Positions 1 to 6,676 of a stretch of DNA of 7,226 nt are shown in pieces. Within the stretch, counting starts at the first letter, position 1. Each line of letters opens with the position of its first letter. The position numbers were made by a program, and so were the translations under genes. Location: positions 1 through 7,226 of the forward strand of contig JAJXWE010000068.1 of NCBI GenBank assembly GCA_021781775.1, written 5' to 3'. Source of the stretch: Pseudomonadota bacterium. Lineage in GTDB: Bacteria > Pseudomonadota > Gammaproteobacteria > Steroidobacterales > Steroidobacteraceae. The notes beneath the pieces are model-generated. The model had not been told where the DNA came from. It saw only the letters and a list, made by a program, of their open reading frames with translations, and did not search any database.

Positions 1-734
1 CCGCGCGCGAGGACGTGCGCCGCGTGATCGGCGAGCTGCGGCGCGAAGATGCGCACGTGCGCCGGATCCTCATCGCCGGTGGCGGCAATATCGGCCTGCG
101 ACTCGCTCGCTCGCTCGAGCGCAGTGCGCAAATCAAGCTCATCGAACACGATTCCCGCCGGGCGCGGCTCGTGTCCGAGCAACTCGAGAACGCCATCGTG
201 CTCGCCGGCGATGCCGCCGACGAGGAGCTGCTGATTGAGGAGAATATCGACAGCACGGATGTGTTTGTCGCCATCACCAATTCCGAGGAGGCCAACATTC
301 TCTCGGCCATGCTCGCCAAGCGTCTGGGCGCGCGCAAGGTCATGGCGCTCGTGAACAGGCCATCGTACGCCGATCTTATCGAGAGCGGCACCATCGATGT
401 TGCGATCGCCCCGCAGGTCATCACCATCGGGGCGCTTCTCGCCCACGTGCGACGGGGCGACGTCGTGCGGGTGCATTCGCTGCGTCGCGGAGCCGCTGAG
501 GCCATCGAGGTGGTCGCCCGCGGCGAGGATCACAGCTCGCGCGTGGTCGGCCGGACCGTCGAGGAGATCGCGTTGCCAGAGGGTGCGGCGATCGGCACGA
601 TCGTACGCGGTGAGGAGGTGATCATGGCGCACCACGACACGCGCGTGCAGTCCAACGATCACCTGATCCTGTTTCTGGCCGACCGCCGGCACATCGAGGC
701 CGTCGAGCGGCTGTTCATGCGAACCGCGCCCTAG
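1..734 (+). CDS. trkA: Trk potassium uptake regulatory subunit TrkA, C-terminal half (5' end outside window)
   Basis: TrkA is the cytoplasmic, NAD(H)-binding ring that gates the TrkH potassium pore. The reading frame is open from the first bases of the window and reads AREDVRRVIGELRRED before the domain below, matching the linker before the second RCK domain of full-length TrkA, so the gene enters from the left. The GTG at 15 is an internal valine, not a start. About 243 codons are present; the family is usually about 458 residues, so roughly half is missing. The visible part holds a Rossmann RCK-N domain with the nucleotide-binding loop GGGNIG (positions 78-95) and an acidic residue after the second strand (LIEHD, about 138-152). 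A C-terminal RCK-C domain starts near the VHSLRRGAAEAIEVVA stretch (about 471-518) and ends in VERLFMRTAP. The stop is TAG at 732-734, 11 bases before trkH, which fits a trkA-trkH operon. The identification is very safe; only the missing half is unknown. Confidence 0.95.
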   Translation, partial: AREDVRRVIGELRREDAHVRRILIAGGGNIGLRLARSLERSAQIKLIEHDSRRARLVSEQLENAIVLAGDAADEELLIEENIDSTDVFVAITNSEEANILSAMLAKRLGARKVMALVNRPSYADLIESGTIDVAIAPQVITIGALLAHVRRGDVVRVHSLRRGAAEAIEVVARGEDHSSRVVGRTVEEIALPEGAAIGTIVRGEEVIMAHHDTRVQSNDHLILFLADRRHIEAVERLFMRTAP

Positions 735-745
735 CATCGCATCGC

Positions 746-2200
746 ATGCTCGGCATCATCTATTTCCTGGGGTTGATCCTGGCCGCATTCGGCCTGGTCT
801 ACGTGCTGCCCATCGGCTGCTCGCTCGTCACGGGCGATGGTCTGTGGTCGACGTTCCTGGTGTGCGCGACCCTCACCACAACGATCGGCACCGGTCTCGC
901 GGCTCTGACATTCAAGTTCCGTCGTGAGCTGAAGCCGCGCGACGGCTTCATGCTGGTGACCGTCGGATGGATCCTGCTCGCCGTGGCGGCGACGCTGCCG
1001 CTGATGATGGCAATGCCGGGACTCACCTTCGCGCGCGCGCTGTTCGAGACGATGTCCGGGCTCACCACCACCGGGTCGACCGTGTTCACCGGCCTCGATT
1101 CACTGGCGCCGTCGCTGAATTTCTGGCGCTGCTCCCTCATCTGGGTCGGCGGCCTGGCGGTGATCGTGGTCGCGATGGGCGTGATGCCGTTGCTCGGCAT
1201 CGGCGGCATGGAGCTGTACAAGGCCGAGGCGCCCGGGCCCGTGAAGGACCAGAAGCTCGAGCCGCGCATCACCGAGGCGGCCCGCTCAGTCTGGTTGGTG
1301 TATGTGCTGCTCACTGTTGCCGGCATCGTCGCTCTACGGGTGACGGGCCTGACGTGGTTCGATGCCATCTGTCACGCGTTCTCGGCTGTCTCGCTCGGTG
1401 GTTTCTCGACGCATGACGCCAGCATCGCGTACTTCCATTCCCCGGCAGTGGAATTCGTGCTGATGCTGCTGATGCTGGCGGCTTCGATGAATTTCGCCCG
1501 GCACTTCGTCGCGTTGCGCCGGTTGACCCTCAAGCCCTACCGCAATGATCCCGAATTCAAGGCCATGGCGATCATCCTGTCGCTCAGCGTCGGCGGTATC
1601 GCGCTGCTGCTGTTCGTCGACGGCGTATACCCGACATTCAACACGTCGCTGCGCTATGCCGCCTTCAACGTCATCTCCATGGCCACGACCACCGGCTGGG
1701 TGTCGTTCGGACACGGGAATTTCAATCGATGGCCGGTGTTCGCGCCGATCTGGATGCTGCTGCTCTCCGGCATCGTGTGCAGCACCGGCACGGCCGGCGG
1801 TGGCATCAAGATGTTCCGCACATTGGTGCTGGCGCGTCAGGCGGAACGGGAGCTGAAGCTCCTGGTGCACCCGAGCGGCGTCGTTCCGGCACGCGTCGGA
1901 CGCCGACCGATTCCGGCGCGGGTGGCCGACGCGGTGCTGGCGTTCATCTTCCTTTACTTCATGGCCGTTGCGTTGCTGGTGTTCGCGATGCTGCTCACCG
2001 GCATGGGGTTCGACTCGGCATTCCGGGTGGTCGTCGCCTCGATCAACAACACCGCCTACGGACTGCCGGGCCACGCCGCCTGGAATCTGCATGCGCTGTC
2101 GCAACCGCAGATCTGGATCTGCACCACGGCGATGCTGCTCGGCCGGCTCGAGATCTTCAGCGTCATCGTGCTGTTCACCCGTACGTTCTGGCGCAAGTAG
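746..2200 (+). CDS. trkH: Trk system potassium uptake protein, TrkH/TrkG family
   Basis: This is the inner-membrane potassium-translocating subunit, which works with the TrkA ring encoded just upstream. The 484-residue length is almost that of E. coli TrkH (483), and the protein is hydrophobic with four M1-P-M2 pore repeats. Filter loops are visible at residues 105-112 (GLTTTGST), 216-222 (SLGGFST), 312-318 (MATTTGW) and 434-442 (NNTAYGLPG). Other family landmarks are GIGGMELYKAEAPGP (151-165), GGFSTHDASI (218-227), the glycine-rich intramembrane gate loop GTAGGGIKM (348-356), ELKLLVHP (369-376) and the C-terminal GRLEIF...LFTRTFWR (466-483). ATG 746 is chosen because the N-terminus then aligns with E. 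coli TrkH to within a couple of residues. No Shine-Dalgarno precedes it, so translation probably depends on coupling to trkA. The odd point is the fourth filter loop: where E. coli has NNLGPGLG, this protein has NNTAYGLPG, so the usual filter glycine appears to be alanine 437. The family call is secure; whether it is named trkH or trkG is convention. Confidence 0.96.
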   Translation: MLGIIYFLGLILAAFGLVYVLPIGCSLVTGDGLWSTFLVCATLTTTIGTGLAALTFKFRRELKPRDGFMLVTVGWILLAVAATLPLMMAMPGLTFARALFETMSGLTTTGSTVFTGLDSLAPSLNFWRCSLIWVGGLAVIVVAMGVMPLLGIGGMELYKAEAPGPVKDQKLEPRITEAARSVWLVYVLLTVAGIVALRVTGLTWFDAICHAFSAVSLGGFSTHDASIAYFHSPAVEFVLMLLMLAASMNFARHFVALRRLTLKPYRNDPEFKAMAIILSLSVGGIALLLFVDGVYPTFNTSLRYAAFNVISMATTTGWVSFGHGNFNRWPVFAPIWMLLLSGIVCSTGTAGGGIKMFRTLVLARQAERELKLLVHPSGVVPARVGRRPIPARVADAVLAFIFLYFMAVALLVFAMLLTGMGFDSAFRVVVASINNTAYGLPGHAAWNLHALSQPQIWICTTAMLLGRLEIFSVIVLFTRTFWRK

Positions 2201-2204
2201 GGAC

Positions 2205-2232
2205 CGCCTGGGCAGTTCGCCGGCTCAGGGCG
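2205..2232. terminator. Imperfect hairpin between convergent trkH and oppA-like genes
   Basis: CGCCTGGGC at 2205-2213 can pair with GCTCAGGGCG at 2223-2232, giving nine pairs (one of them G-U) with a single bulged G at 2228 and a nine-base loop. It lies 5 bases past the trkH stop and includes the stop codon of the minus-strand oppA-like gene (2225-2227). Its place between two convergent genes suits a bidirectional transcript end. There is no T tract on either side, so it is not a canonical intrinsic terminator. It could instead be a 3'-end stabilising stem used with Rho, or a chance pairing in GC-rich DNA. Confidence 0.3.
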
Positions 2233-3844
2233 TGGTGCTGCGCAGAGCGAGTTCCCGACTGTAGGTGACGTCCATGACGTTGTCGTACCAACCGGTTACG
2301 CGCGGCTGGACCAGGTGCTTGCTGACGTAGAAGTAGAGCGGGATGATCGGCTGGTCGTGCAGCATCAACCGCTCGGCCCGCTCGAGCAGGGCGGCGCGCC
2401 GTGCCGGATCGAGCGTCGCCTCGGCCCGGTCGACCAGCCGGTCGTACGCAGGATCGTCGTAGTGCGGCAGATTGATGCCGAAGTCGCTCTTGAAGTACTG
2501 GGCGAAGGTGTAGGGATCGTTGTAGTCCCCGATCCAGCTCGAGCGGAACATGGTGGCCTTGCCGCTCTGCACATCGTGCATGAGTGAGCTGAAGTCCTCG
2601 CGGCGCAGCCGGACGTGCACGCCGAGCGCTTCCCGCCACATGGAGGCGACCGCGAGCGCGATGTCCTGGTGGATCTCCCCGGTGTTGTATTCCAGCGTGA
2701 AGCGCAGCGGGTGTGCCGCGGAGTAGCCGGCCGCAGCATACAGGCGCCGTGCTGCGTTGATACGTGCGGACATGGCGAGCCGGCTCCAGGTGGGCACCTG
2801 CGCCTGATAGCCGTCGGTGCCCGGCGGTACCCAGCTGTAGGCGGGCCGCTCGCCGGCACGCAGCACGAAGCGCGTCAGCTTGTCCCGGTCGATGACCATG
2901 GTGAGCGCCCGGCGCAGGCCGCGTGCGCCCTTGAACGGCGCACGGCGCAGATTGAAACCATAATAATAGGTGCCGAGCTCCGGCTCGATATGCAGCTGTC
3001 CGCCGAGGTGCGAGCGGATCCATCCCATCTCGGTCCGCGGCACCACGTCCATGATGTCGAGCTCGCCGGCCCGGTACATCTCGAGCTCGGCATTTTCGTC
3101 GGTTGCGATGACGTAGCGCACGCCCGACAGGCGCGTGGCGGCATTGCGCCAGTAGTCCGGGTTGCGCGTCAGCTCGATGTAGGACCCATGAACCCACTGG
3201 GTCAGCACGAATGCGCCGTCGGAGGGCATGTGGCCGGGCAGCGCGTACGAGGCGCCATAGCGCTGCAGCAGCGCCGGGTCGACGGGGCAGGTCGCCGGAT
3301 GCGCCAGCAGGGCCGGCAGATAATGCGCAGGTGTGCGTAGCTGGATCGTCACGGTGTAAGGCGTCGGGGCGGCCACGCCGAGAGTCGTGACCGCTCGCCG
3401 TCCCGCGATGATGCCGGGGGCATGACGGATGACACTCGCGACTTCGGCGTAATCGGACGCCGTGCGCGGGTCGACCAGGCGGCGCAGCCCTGCCACGAAA
3501 TCCGCCGCCACCACCGGTGCGCCGGTCGACCAGCGTGCGTCGTGCCGCAACGTGAACGTGTAGGTCGTGCCGTCGGCGCTGACCGTCCAGCCGGTAGCGA
3601 TGCCCGGTGCCGGACGTCCGTGTCGATCGAGCGTCGTCAGACCTTCACAGATGTCCCGCAGTACGCGCTGCGCCTCCACGGAACGCGCCTTCTGCGGGTC
3701 TAGGGAGTCCGGCTCGAGATCCAGGCCGTGCAGGAGTACGTTGTCCCCGGCCGTGCGTGCCGCCGGCGCGCGGCGCCCGGCGCATCCGCCAAGCGCGCCG
3801 AGCGCAAGCACGACCACGATGCCACGGACCAGCCGACCGTTCAT
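2225..3844 (-). CDS. Peptide ABC transporter substrate-binding lipoprotein, OppA-like (SBP family 5)
   Basis: This is an extracytoplasmic solute-binding protein of 539 residues, close to the 540-residue norm for OppA-type proteins. The N-terminus is a lipoprotein signal: basic MNGRLVR, a hydrophobic run, then the lipobox LGGC with Cys21 as the acylation site. The +2 residue is Ala, so outer-membrane sorting is expected by the usual rule. The mature protein shows family landmarks: LDLEPDSLDPQ (41-51), DICEGLTTLD (64-73), the LRHDARWSTGAPVVAADF stretch (99-116), NPDYWRN (228-234), GTYYYGFNLRRAPF (291-304), ALTMVIDRD (313-321) and SSWIGDYNDPYTF (435-447). Asp440 in that last motif aligns with the OppA aspartate that binds the peptide alpha-amino group, which supports a peptide or murein-peptide ligand over nickel or a dipeptide; the exact ligand is not known. 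It starts 6 bases after pyrF with no clear Shine-Dalgarno, so coupled translation is likely. No permease or ATPase gene lies next to it. E. coli OppA is a soluble periplasmic protein, so the lipid anchor is a difference. Confidence 0.9.
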   Translation of the reverse strand: MNGRLVRGIVVVLALGALGGCAGRRAPAARTAGDNVLLHGLDLEPDSLDPQKARSVEAQRVLRDICEGLTTLDRHGRPAPGIATGWTVSADGTTYTFTLRHDARWSTGAPVVAADFVAGLRRLVDPRTASDYAEVASVIRHAPGIIAGRRAVTTLGVAAPTPYTVTIQLRTPAHYLPALLAHPATCPVDPALLQRYGASYALPGHMPSDGAFVLTQWVHGSYIELTRNPDYWRNAATRLSGVRYVIATDENAELEMYRAGELDIMDVVPRTEMGWIRSHLGGQLHIEPELGTYYYGFNLRRAPFKGARGLRRALTMVIDRDKLTRFVLRAGERPAYSWVPPGTDGYQAQVPTWSRLAMSARINAARRLYAAAGYSAAHPLRFTLEYNTGEIHQDIALAVASMWREALGVHVRLRREDFSSLMHDVQSGKATMFRSSWIGDYNDPYTFAQYFKSDFGINLPHYDDPAYDRLVDRAEATLDPARRAALLERAERLMLHDQPIIPLYFYVSKHLVQPRVTGWYDNVMDVTYSRELALRSTTP

Positions 3845-3850
3845 GGACGG

Positions 3851-4687
3851 TCAGTGTGCCGGGCGCACGCGATGCGCGTTGATCTGTTCGCGCAGCCGCG
3901 CGGTCGCGCTGCGCGCCGCGGCGGCGAAGTCCTCGCCCCCGGAGGCGTACAGAATTCCCCGCGAGGAGCTGATGATGAGTCCTGTGCCCCCGCCGGTCTG
4001 GCCGCTGCGTACCGCCGCGGCGACGTCGCCGCCCTGGGCGCCCACGCCCGGTACGAGCAGCGGCATGTCGCCGACGATGCGGCGCACGTCCGCGAGCTCC
4101 TGCGGATAGGTGGCGCCAACGACCAGCAGACAGTTGCCGCGGGTGTTCCACTGCCGCGCCGCGAGCTCCGCCACGACGTGATAAAGCCGTTGGCCGGAAC
4201 CGCCGACGGCGAGGTCCTGCAGGTCACGCGCGCCGGCGTTGGAGGTGCGGCACAGCACGATGACGCCGCGGTCCGCATGCTTCAGGTAGGGCTCGAGCGA
4301 ATCGGTACCGAGGTACGGATTGACGGTCACCGCGTCCGCCCCATAGCGCTCGAATGCCTCGATGACGTAGCGCTCGGCGGTATTGCCGACGTCGCCGCGC
4401 TTGGCATCGAGGATCACCGGCACCCGAGGGTAGGTGGCGTGGATGTACTCGATGGTGCGCTGCAGCTGATCCTCGGCCTCGTACGCGGCGTAGTGCGCGA
4501 ACTGCGGCTTGTAGGCGCACACCAGGTCCGCCGTCGCGTCGATGATCGCCTTGTTGAACTGGAATATGGGCGAGGCGTGCGCGGCGATATGCCGGGGAAA
4601 GCGCTCGATTTCCGGGTCGAGCCCGACGCACACCAACGAATCGCTGTGCGCCCAGCAGCGCTCGAGTTGCGTGATGAATGCGCTCAT
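3851..4687 (-). CDS. pyrF: Orotidine 5'-phosphate decarboxylase, long (type 2) form
   Basis: This cytoplasmic enzyme decarboxylates orotidine 5'-phosphate to UMP, the last step of de novo pyrimidine synthesis. The 278-residue TIM-barrel protein has the catalytic D-x-K-x-x-D signature as DAKRGD (Asp94, Lys96, Asp99), followed by VGNTAERY. Near the N-terminus is VGLDPE (21-26), with NKAIIDATADLVCAYKPQ (45-62) as the next barrel strands. The phosphate-binding end is PGVGAQGGD (213-221) and SSRGILY (241-247). The length and the ILDAKRGDVGNTAERY style fit the type 2 family, which is longer than the roughly 245-residue E. coli enzyme and is common in betaproteobacteria, actinobacteria and myxobacteria. 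ATG 4687-4685 overlaps the mnmG stop as ATGA, and AAGGAAG lies 9 bases upstream, so both an own ribosome site and translational coupling support this start. The oppA-like gene follows after 6 bases. Confidence 0.96.
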   Translation of the reverse strand: MSAFITQLERCWAHSDSLVCVGLDPEIERFPRHIAAHASPIFQFNKAIIDATADLVCAYKPQFAHYAAYEAEDQLQRTIEYIHATYPRVPVILDAKRGDVGNTAERYVIEAFERYGADAVTVNPYLGTDSLEPYLKHADRGVIVLCRTSNAGARDLQDLAVGGSGQRLYHVVAELAARQWNTRGNCLLVVGATYPQELADVRRIVGDMPLLVPGVGAQGGDVAAAVRSGQTGGGTGLIISSSRGILYASGGEDFAAAARSATARLREQINAHRVRPAH

Positions 4688-6609
4688 GCGACGCGGCTTC
4701 CTTGTGCCAGCGCCCGCTTCTTCAGGTGCACCAGCAGCAGCGTGACCGCCGCCGGCGTCACCCCGGGCACGCGGCCCGCCTGACCGACCGTGGCCGGCCG
4801 ATATTCGCAGAGTCGGGCGCGCACCTCGTGCGACAGTCCGGCCACGGCCGCGTAATCGATGTCGTCGGGCAAGCGGGTCTCCTCATTGCGGCGCTGGCGG
4901 TCGATCTCGTCCTGCTGACGCTCGATGTAGCCGGCATATTTGGCCAGCGCCTCGACCTGGGCGCGCAACTGCACCGCGATGCGCCCGTCGCCCTCGGGTG
5001 GCGAGTCCCCATCGGGTGCGCCGACGATCTGCAGCAGCGCGGCGTAACCGACTTCCGGACGGCGCAGCAGTTCGAAGGCCGAGACGTCGCGGCCGAGCGG
5101 CCCCCCGAGGACCCGCTCGCACCAGGCGGCATCGAGCGCGTCCGGGCGCAGCCGCACCGCGCGCAGCCGCTGCACCTCGTGCTCGATGCGGTTTTGCTTG
5201 AGCTCGAACAGTGTCCAGCGTTCGTCGTCAACCAGACCCAGGCGTCGGCCGACGGGCGTCAGGCGCGCGTCGGCGTTGTCTTCACGCAGCAGCAGGCGAT
5301 GCTCGGCCCGGCTCGTGAACATCCGGTACGGCTCACGCGTGCCGCGGGTAACCAGGTCATCAACCAGGACGCCGAGATACCCGTCGCTGCGCTGCGGAAT
5401 CCAGGGCGCCTCGCCGCGCATCGCGAGCGCCGCATTGATACCGGCAAGCAGGCCCTGGGCCGCCGCCTCTTCGTACCCGGTGGTGCCGTTGATCTGGCCG
5501 GCGAAGTACAGGCCGCCGAGCACCCGGGTCTCGAGCGATGGGCGCAGGTCACGCGGATCGAAGTAGTCGTATTCGATGGCGTAGCCTGGCCGTGTCAGGT
5601 GCGCCTGCTCGAACCCCGGGATGCTCCGCACGAGTGCGACCTGCACGTCGTACGGCAGGCTGGTCGAGATGCCGTTGGGATAGATCTCGTGCGTGTCGAG
5701 GCCTTCGGGTTCGACGAAGACCTGGTGCGAACTGCGCTCGGCGAAGCGCACCACTTTGTCTTCGATGGACGGGCAGTAGCGCGGTCCGATTCCCTCGATG
5801 GCGCCGGTGAACAGCGGCGAGCGGTCGCTCGCTGCGCGGATGATCTCGTGCGTGCGCTCGGTCGTGTGTGTGATGTGGCAGGCGATCTGGCGCGGGTGCT
5901 CTGCGGCGTGGCCGAGGAAGGAGAACGTCGGTAGTGGATCGTCGCTCTCCTGCACCGTCATGCGGCGGTAATCGAGGGTGCGCCCGTCGAGGCGCGGCGG
6001 CGTGCCGGTCTTCAGCCGTCCGACCCGCAGCGGCAGCTCCCGCAGGCGCGCGGCGAGGCGGTTCGACGGCGGATCGCCGGCGCGCCCGCCGGCATGGTTG
6101 TCGAGACCGACGTGGATCCGACCGCCGAGGAACGTCCCCACCGTCAGCACCACGCAGGGTGCTTCGAACAGGATGCCGCTCACGGTGAGCGCGCCGCGCA
6201 CGCTCGGGCCGTCGACGAGCAGGTCGGCCACCTCCTGCTGAAACACCGACAGGCGCGGTTCGGCCTCGAGCAGCGCGCGGATCGCGCGCTTGTAGAGCTG
6301 GCGGTCGGCCTGCGCCCGGGTGGCGCGCACGGCCGGTCCCTTGCTGCCGTTCAGGGTGCGGAACTGGATGCCCGCGCGATCGGTCGCGCGGGCCATCGCG
6401 CCCCCGAGGGCGTCAATCTCCCGCACCAGGTGGCCCTTGCCGATGCCGCCGATGGCCGGATTGCAGCTCATCTGCCCGACCGTCTCGACGTTTTGCGTGA
6501 GCAGCAGTGTACGGGCGCCCATCCGCGCGGCCGCGAGGGCCGCCTCGGTCCCGGCGTGCCCGCCACCGATGACGATGACGTCGTACGAATGAGCGAATCG
6601 CATCGGCAT
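4684..6609 (-). CDS. mnmG: tRNA uridine-5-carboxymethylaminomethyl modification enzyme MnmG (GidA)
   Basis: MnmG is the FAD-binding partner of the GTPase MnmE. Together they install the (carboxymethyl)aminomethyl group at C5 of the wobble uridine (U34) in a set of tRNAs, in the cytoplasm. The 641 residues are close to the E. coli length (629). The FAD Rossmann motif VIGGGHAGTEAA is at 13-24, and SCNPAIGGIGKGH (48-60) holds the first conserved cysteine. LPLRVGRLKTGTPPR is at 192-206 and GPRYCPSIEDK (275-285) carries the second signature cysteine. GQINGTTGYEEAAAQGLLAG (371-390) and FTSRAEHRLLLREDNAD (431-447) follow. The C-terminal helical part, with KYAGYIERQQDEI (557-569) and GVTPAAVTLLLVHLKK (616-631), is the expected MnmE-contact and tRNA-contact region. 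An in-frame ATG at 6975 would add 122 residues lying antisense to the hydrolase and without family similarity, so ATG 6609 is used; GGGGGTG sits 9 bases before it. ATG 6603 is possible but less well spaced. The usual downstream partner rsmG is absent; pyrF follows instead. Confidence 0.97.
   Translation of the reverse strand: MPMRFAHSYDVIVIGGGHAGTEAALAAARMGARTLLLTQNVETVGQMSCNPAIGGIGKGHLVREIDALGGAMARATDRAGIQFRTLNGSKGPAVRATRAQADRQLYKRAIRALLEAEPRLSVFQQEVADLLVDGPSVRGALTVSGILFEAPCVVLTVGTFLGGRIHVGLDNHAGGRAGDPPSNRLAARLRELPLRVGRLKTGTPPRLDGRTLDYRRMTVQESDDPLPTFSFLGHAAEHPRQIACHITHTTERTHEIIRAASDRSPLFTGAIEGIGPRYCPSIEDKVVRFAERSSHQVFVEPEGLDTHEIYPNGISTSLPYDVQVALVRSIPGFEQAHLTRPGYAIEYDYFDPRDLRPSLETRVLGGLYFAGQINGTTGYEEAAAQGLLAGINAALAMRGEAPWIPQRSDGYLGVLVDDLVTRGTREPYRMFTSRAEHRLLLREDNADARLTPVGRRLGLVDDERWTLFELKQNRIEHEVQRLRAVRLRPDALDAAWCERVLGGPLGRDVSAFELLRRPEVGYAALLQIVGAPDGDSPPEGDGRIAVQLRAQVEALAKYAGYIERQQDEIDRQRRNEETRLPDDIDYAAVAGLSHEVRARLCEYRPATVGQAGRVPGVTPAAVTLLLVHLKKRALAQGSRVA
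4697..4703 (-). promoter_or_regulatory. Shine-Dalgarno of pyrF, inside the end of mnmG
   Basis: Read on the minus strand, AAGGAAG lies 9 bases before the pyrF ATG (4687-4685). It is within the last codons of mnmG and confirms the ATGA overlapping start for pyrF over later in-frame alternatives. Confidence 0.7.
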
Positions 6610-6618
6610 AGTGTAGTG

Positions 6619-6625
6619 CACCCCC
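6619..6625 (-). promoter_or_regulatory. Probable Shine-Dalgarno of mnmG
   Basis: On the minus strand GGGGGTG, one mismatch from GGAGGTG, lies 9 bases before ATG 6609-6607. It decides the start in favour of 6609 over the ATG two codons later (6603) or the distant ATG at 6975. Confidence 0.55.
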
Positions 6626-6662
6626 GGGCCCGGCCCAAACGGCGCGCGGGGGAGCCTTGCTT

Positions 6663-6668
6663 TATGAT
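6663..6668 (+). promoter_or_regulatory. Candidate -10 element for the hydrolase gene
   Basis: TATGAT differs from TATAAT at one base and stands out in very GC-rich surroundings. It lies 8 bases before the GTG start at 6677, so a transcript beginning at the normal distance would start at or next to the GTG. There is no matching -35 box around 6640-6646, where the sequence is GC-only. Support is therefore the hexamer and its place alone. Confidence 0.35.
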
Positions 6669-6676
6669 GCGCAACC

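Larger units (their letters stand above)
6610..6676. promoter_or_regulatory. Divergent intergenic region between mnmG and the secreted hydrolase gene
   Basis: These 67 bases must carry the transcription signals of the hydrolase gene. They probably also carry those of mnmG, unless mnmG is read from a promoter inside the hydrolase gene. The segment holds the perfect 10-base palindrome CCGGGCCCGG at 6624-6633, next to the mnmG ribosome site, and an AT-richer patch TTGCTTTATGAT at 6657-6668. I see no convincing -35 element on either strand and no recognisable operator. Confidence 0.5.

Noticed and set aside
15..17. GTG at 15 as the start of a short 239-residue TrkA
   Set aside because: The frame is open to the window edge and the residues before the GTG continue the TrkA inter-domain linker, so the gene is cut by the window and not a short form.
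1334..2104. 256-codon minus-strand open frame antisense to trkH
   Set aside because: It is unusually rich in Gln, His, Arg and Glu, typical of the complement of a hydrophobic membrane gene; it has no start signal and no family resemblance.
2175..3197. 340-codon minus-strand open frame overlapping the oppA-like gene in another frame
   Set aside because: It shares the strand with the real gene but is out of frame; the real frame has the lipobox and SBP family 5 motifs from end to end. The alternative is a composition artefact.
4678..5934. 418-codon plus-strand open frame antisense to mnmG
   Set aside because: It lies wholly over well-conserved mnmG codons; its protein is rich in Arg, Ala and Gly in the way shadow frames of GC-rich genes are, and shows no recognisable motif.
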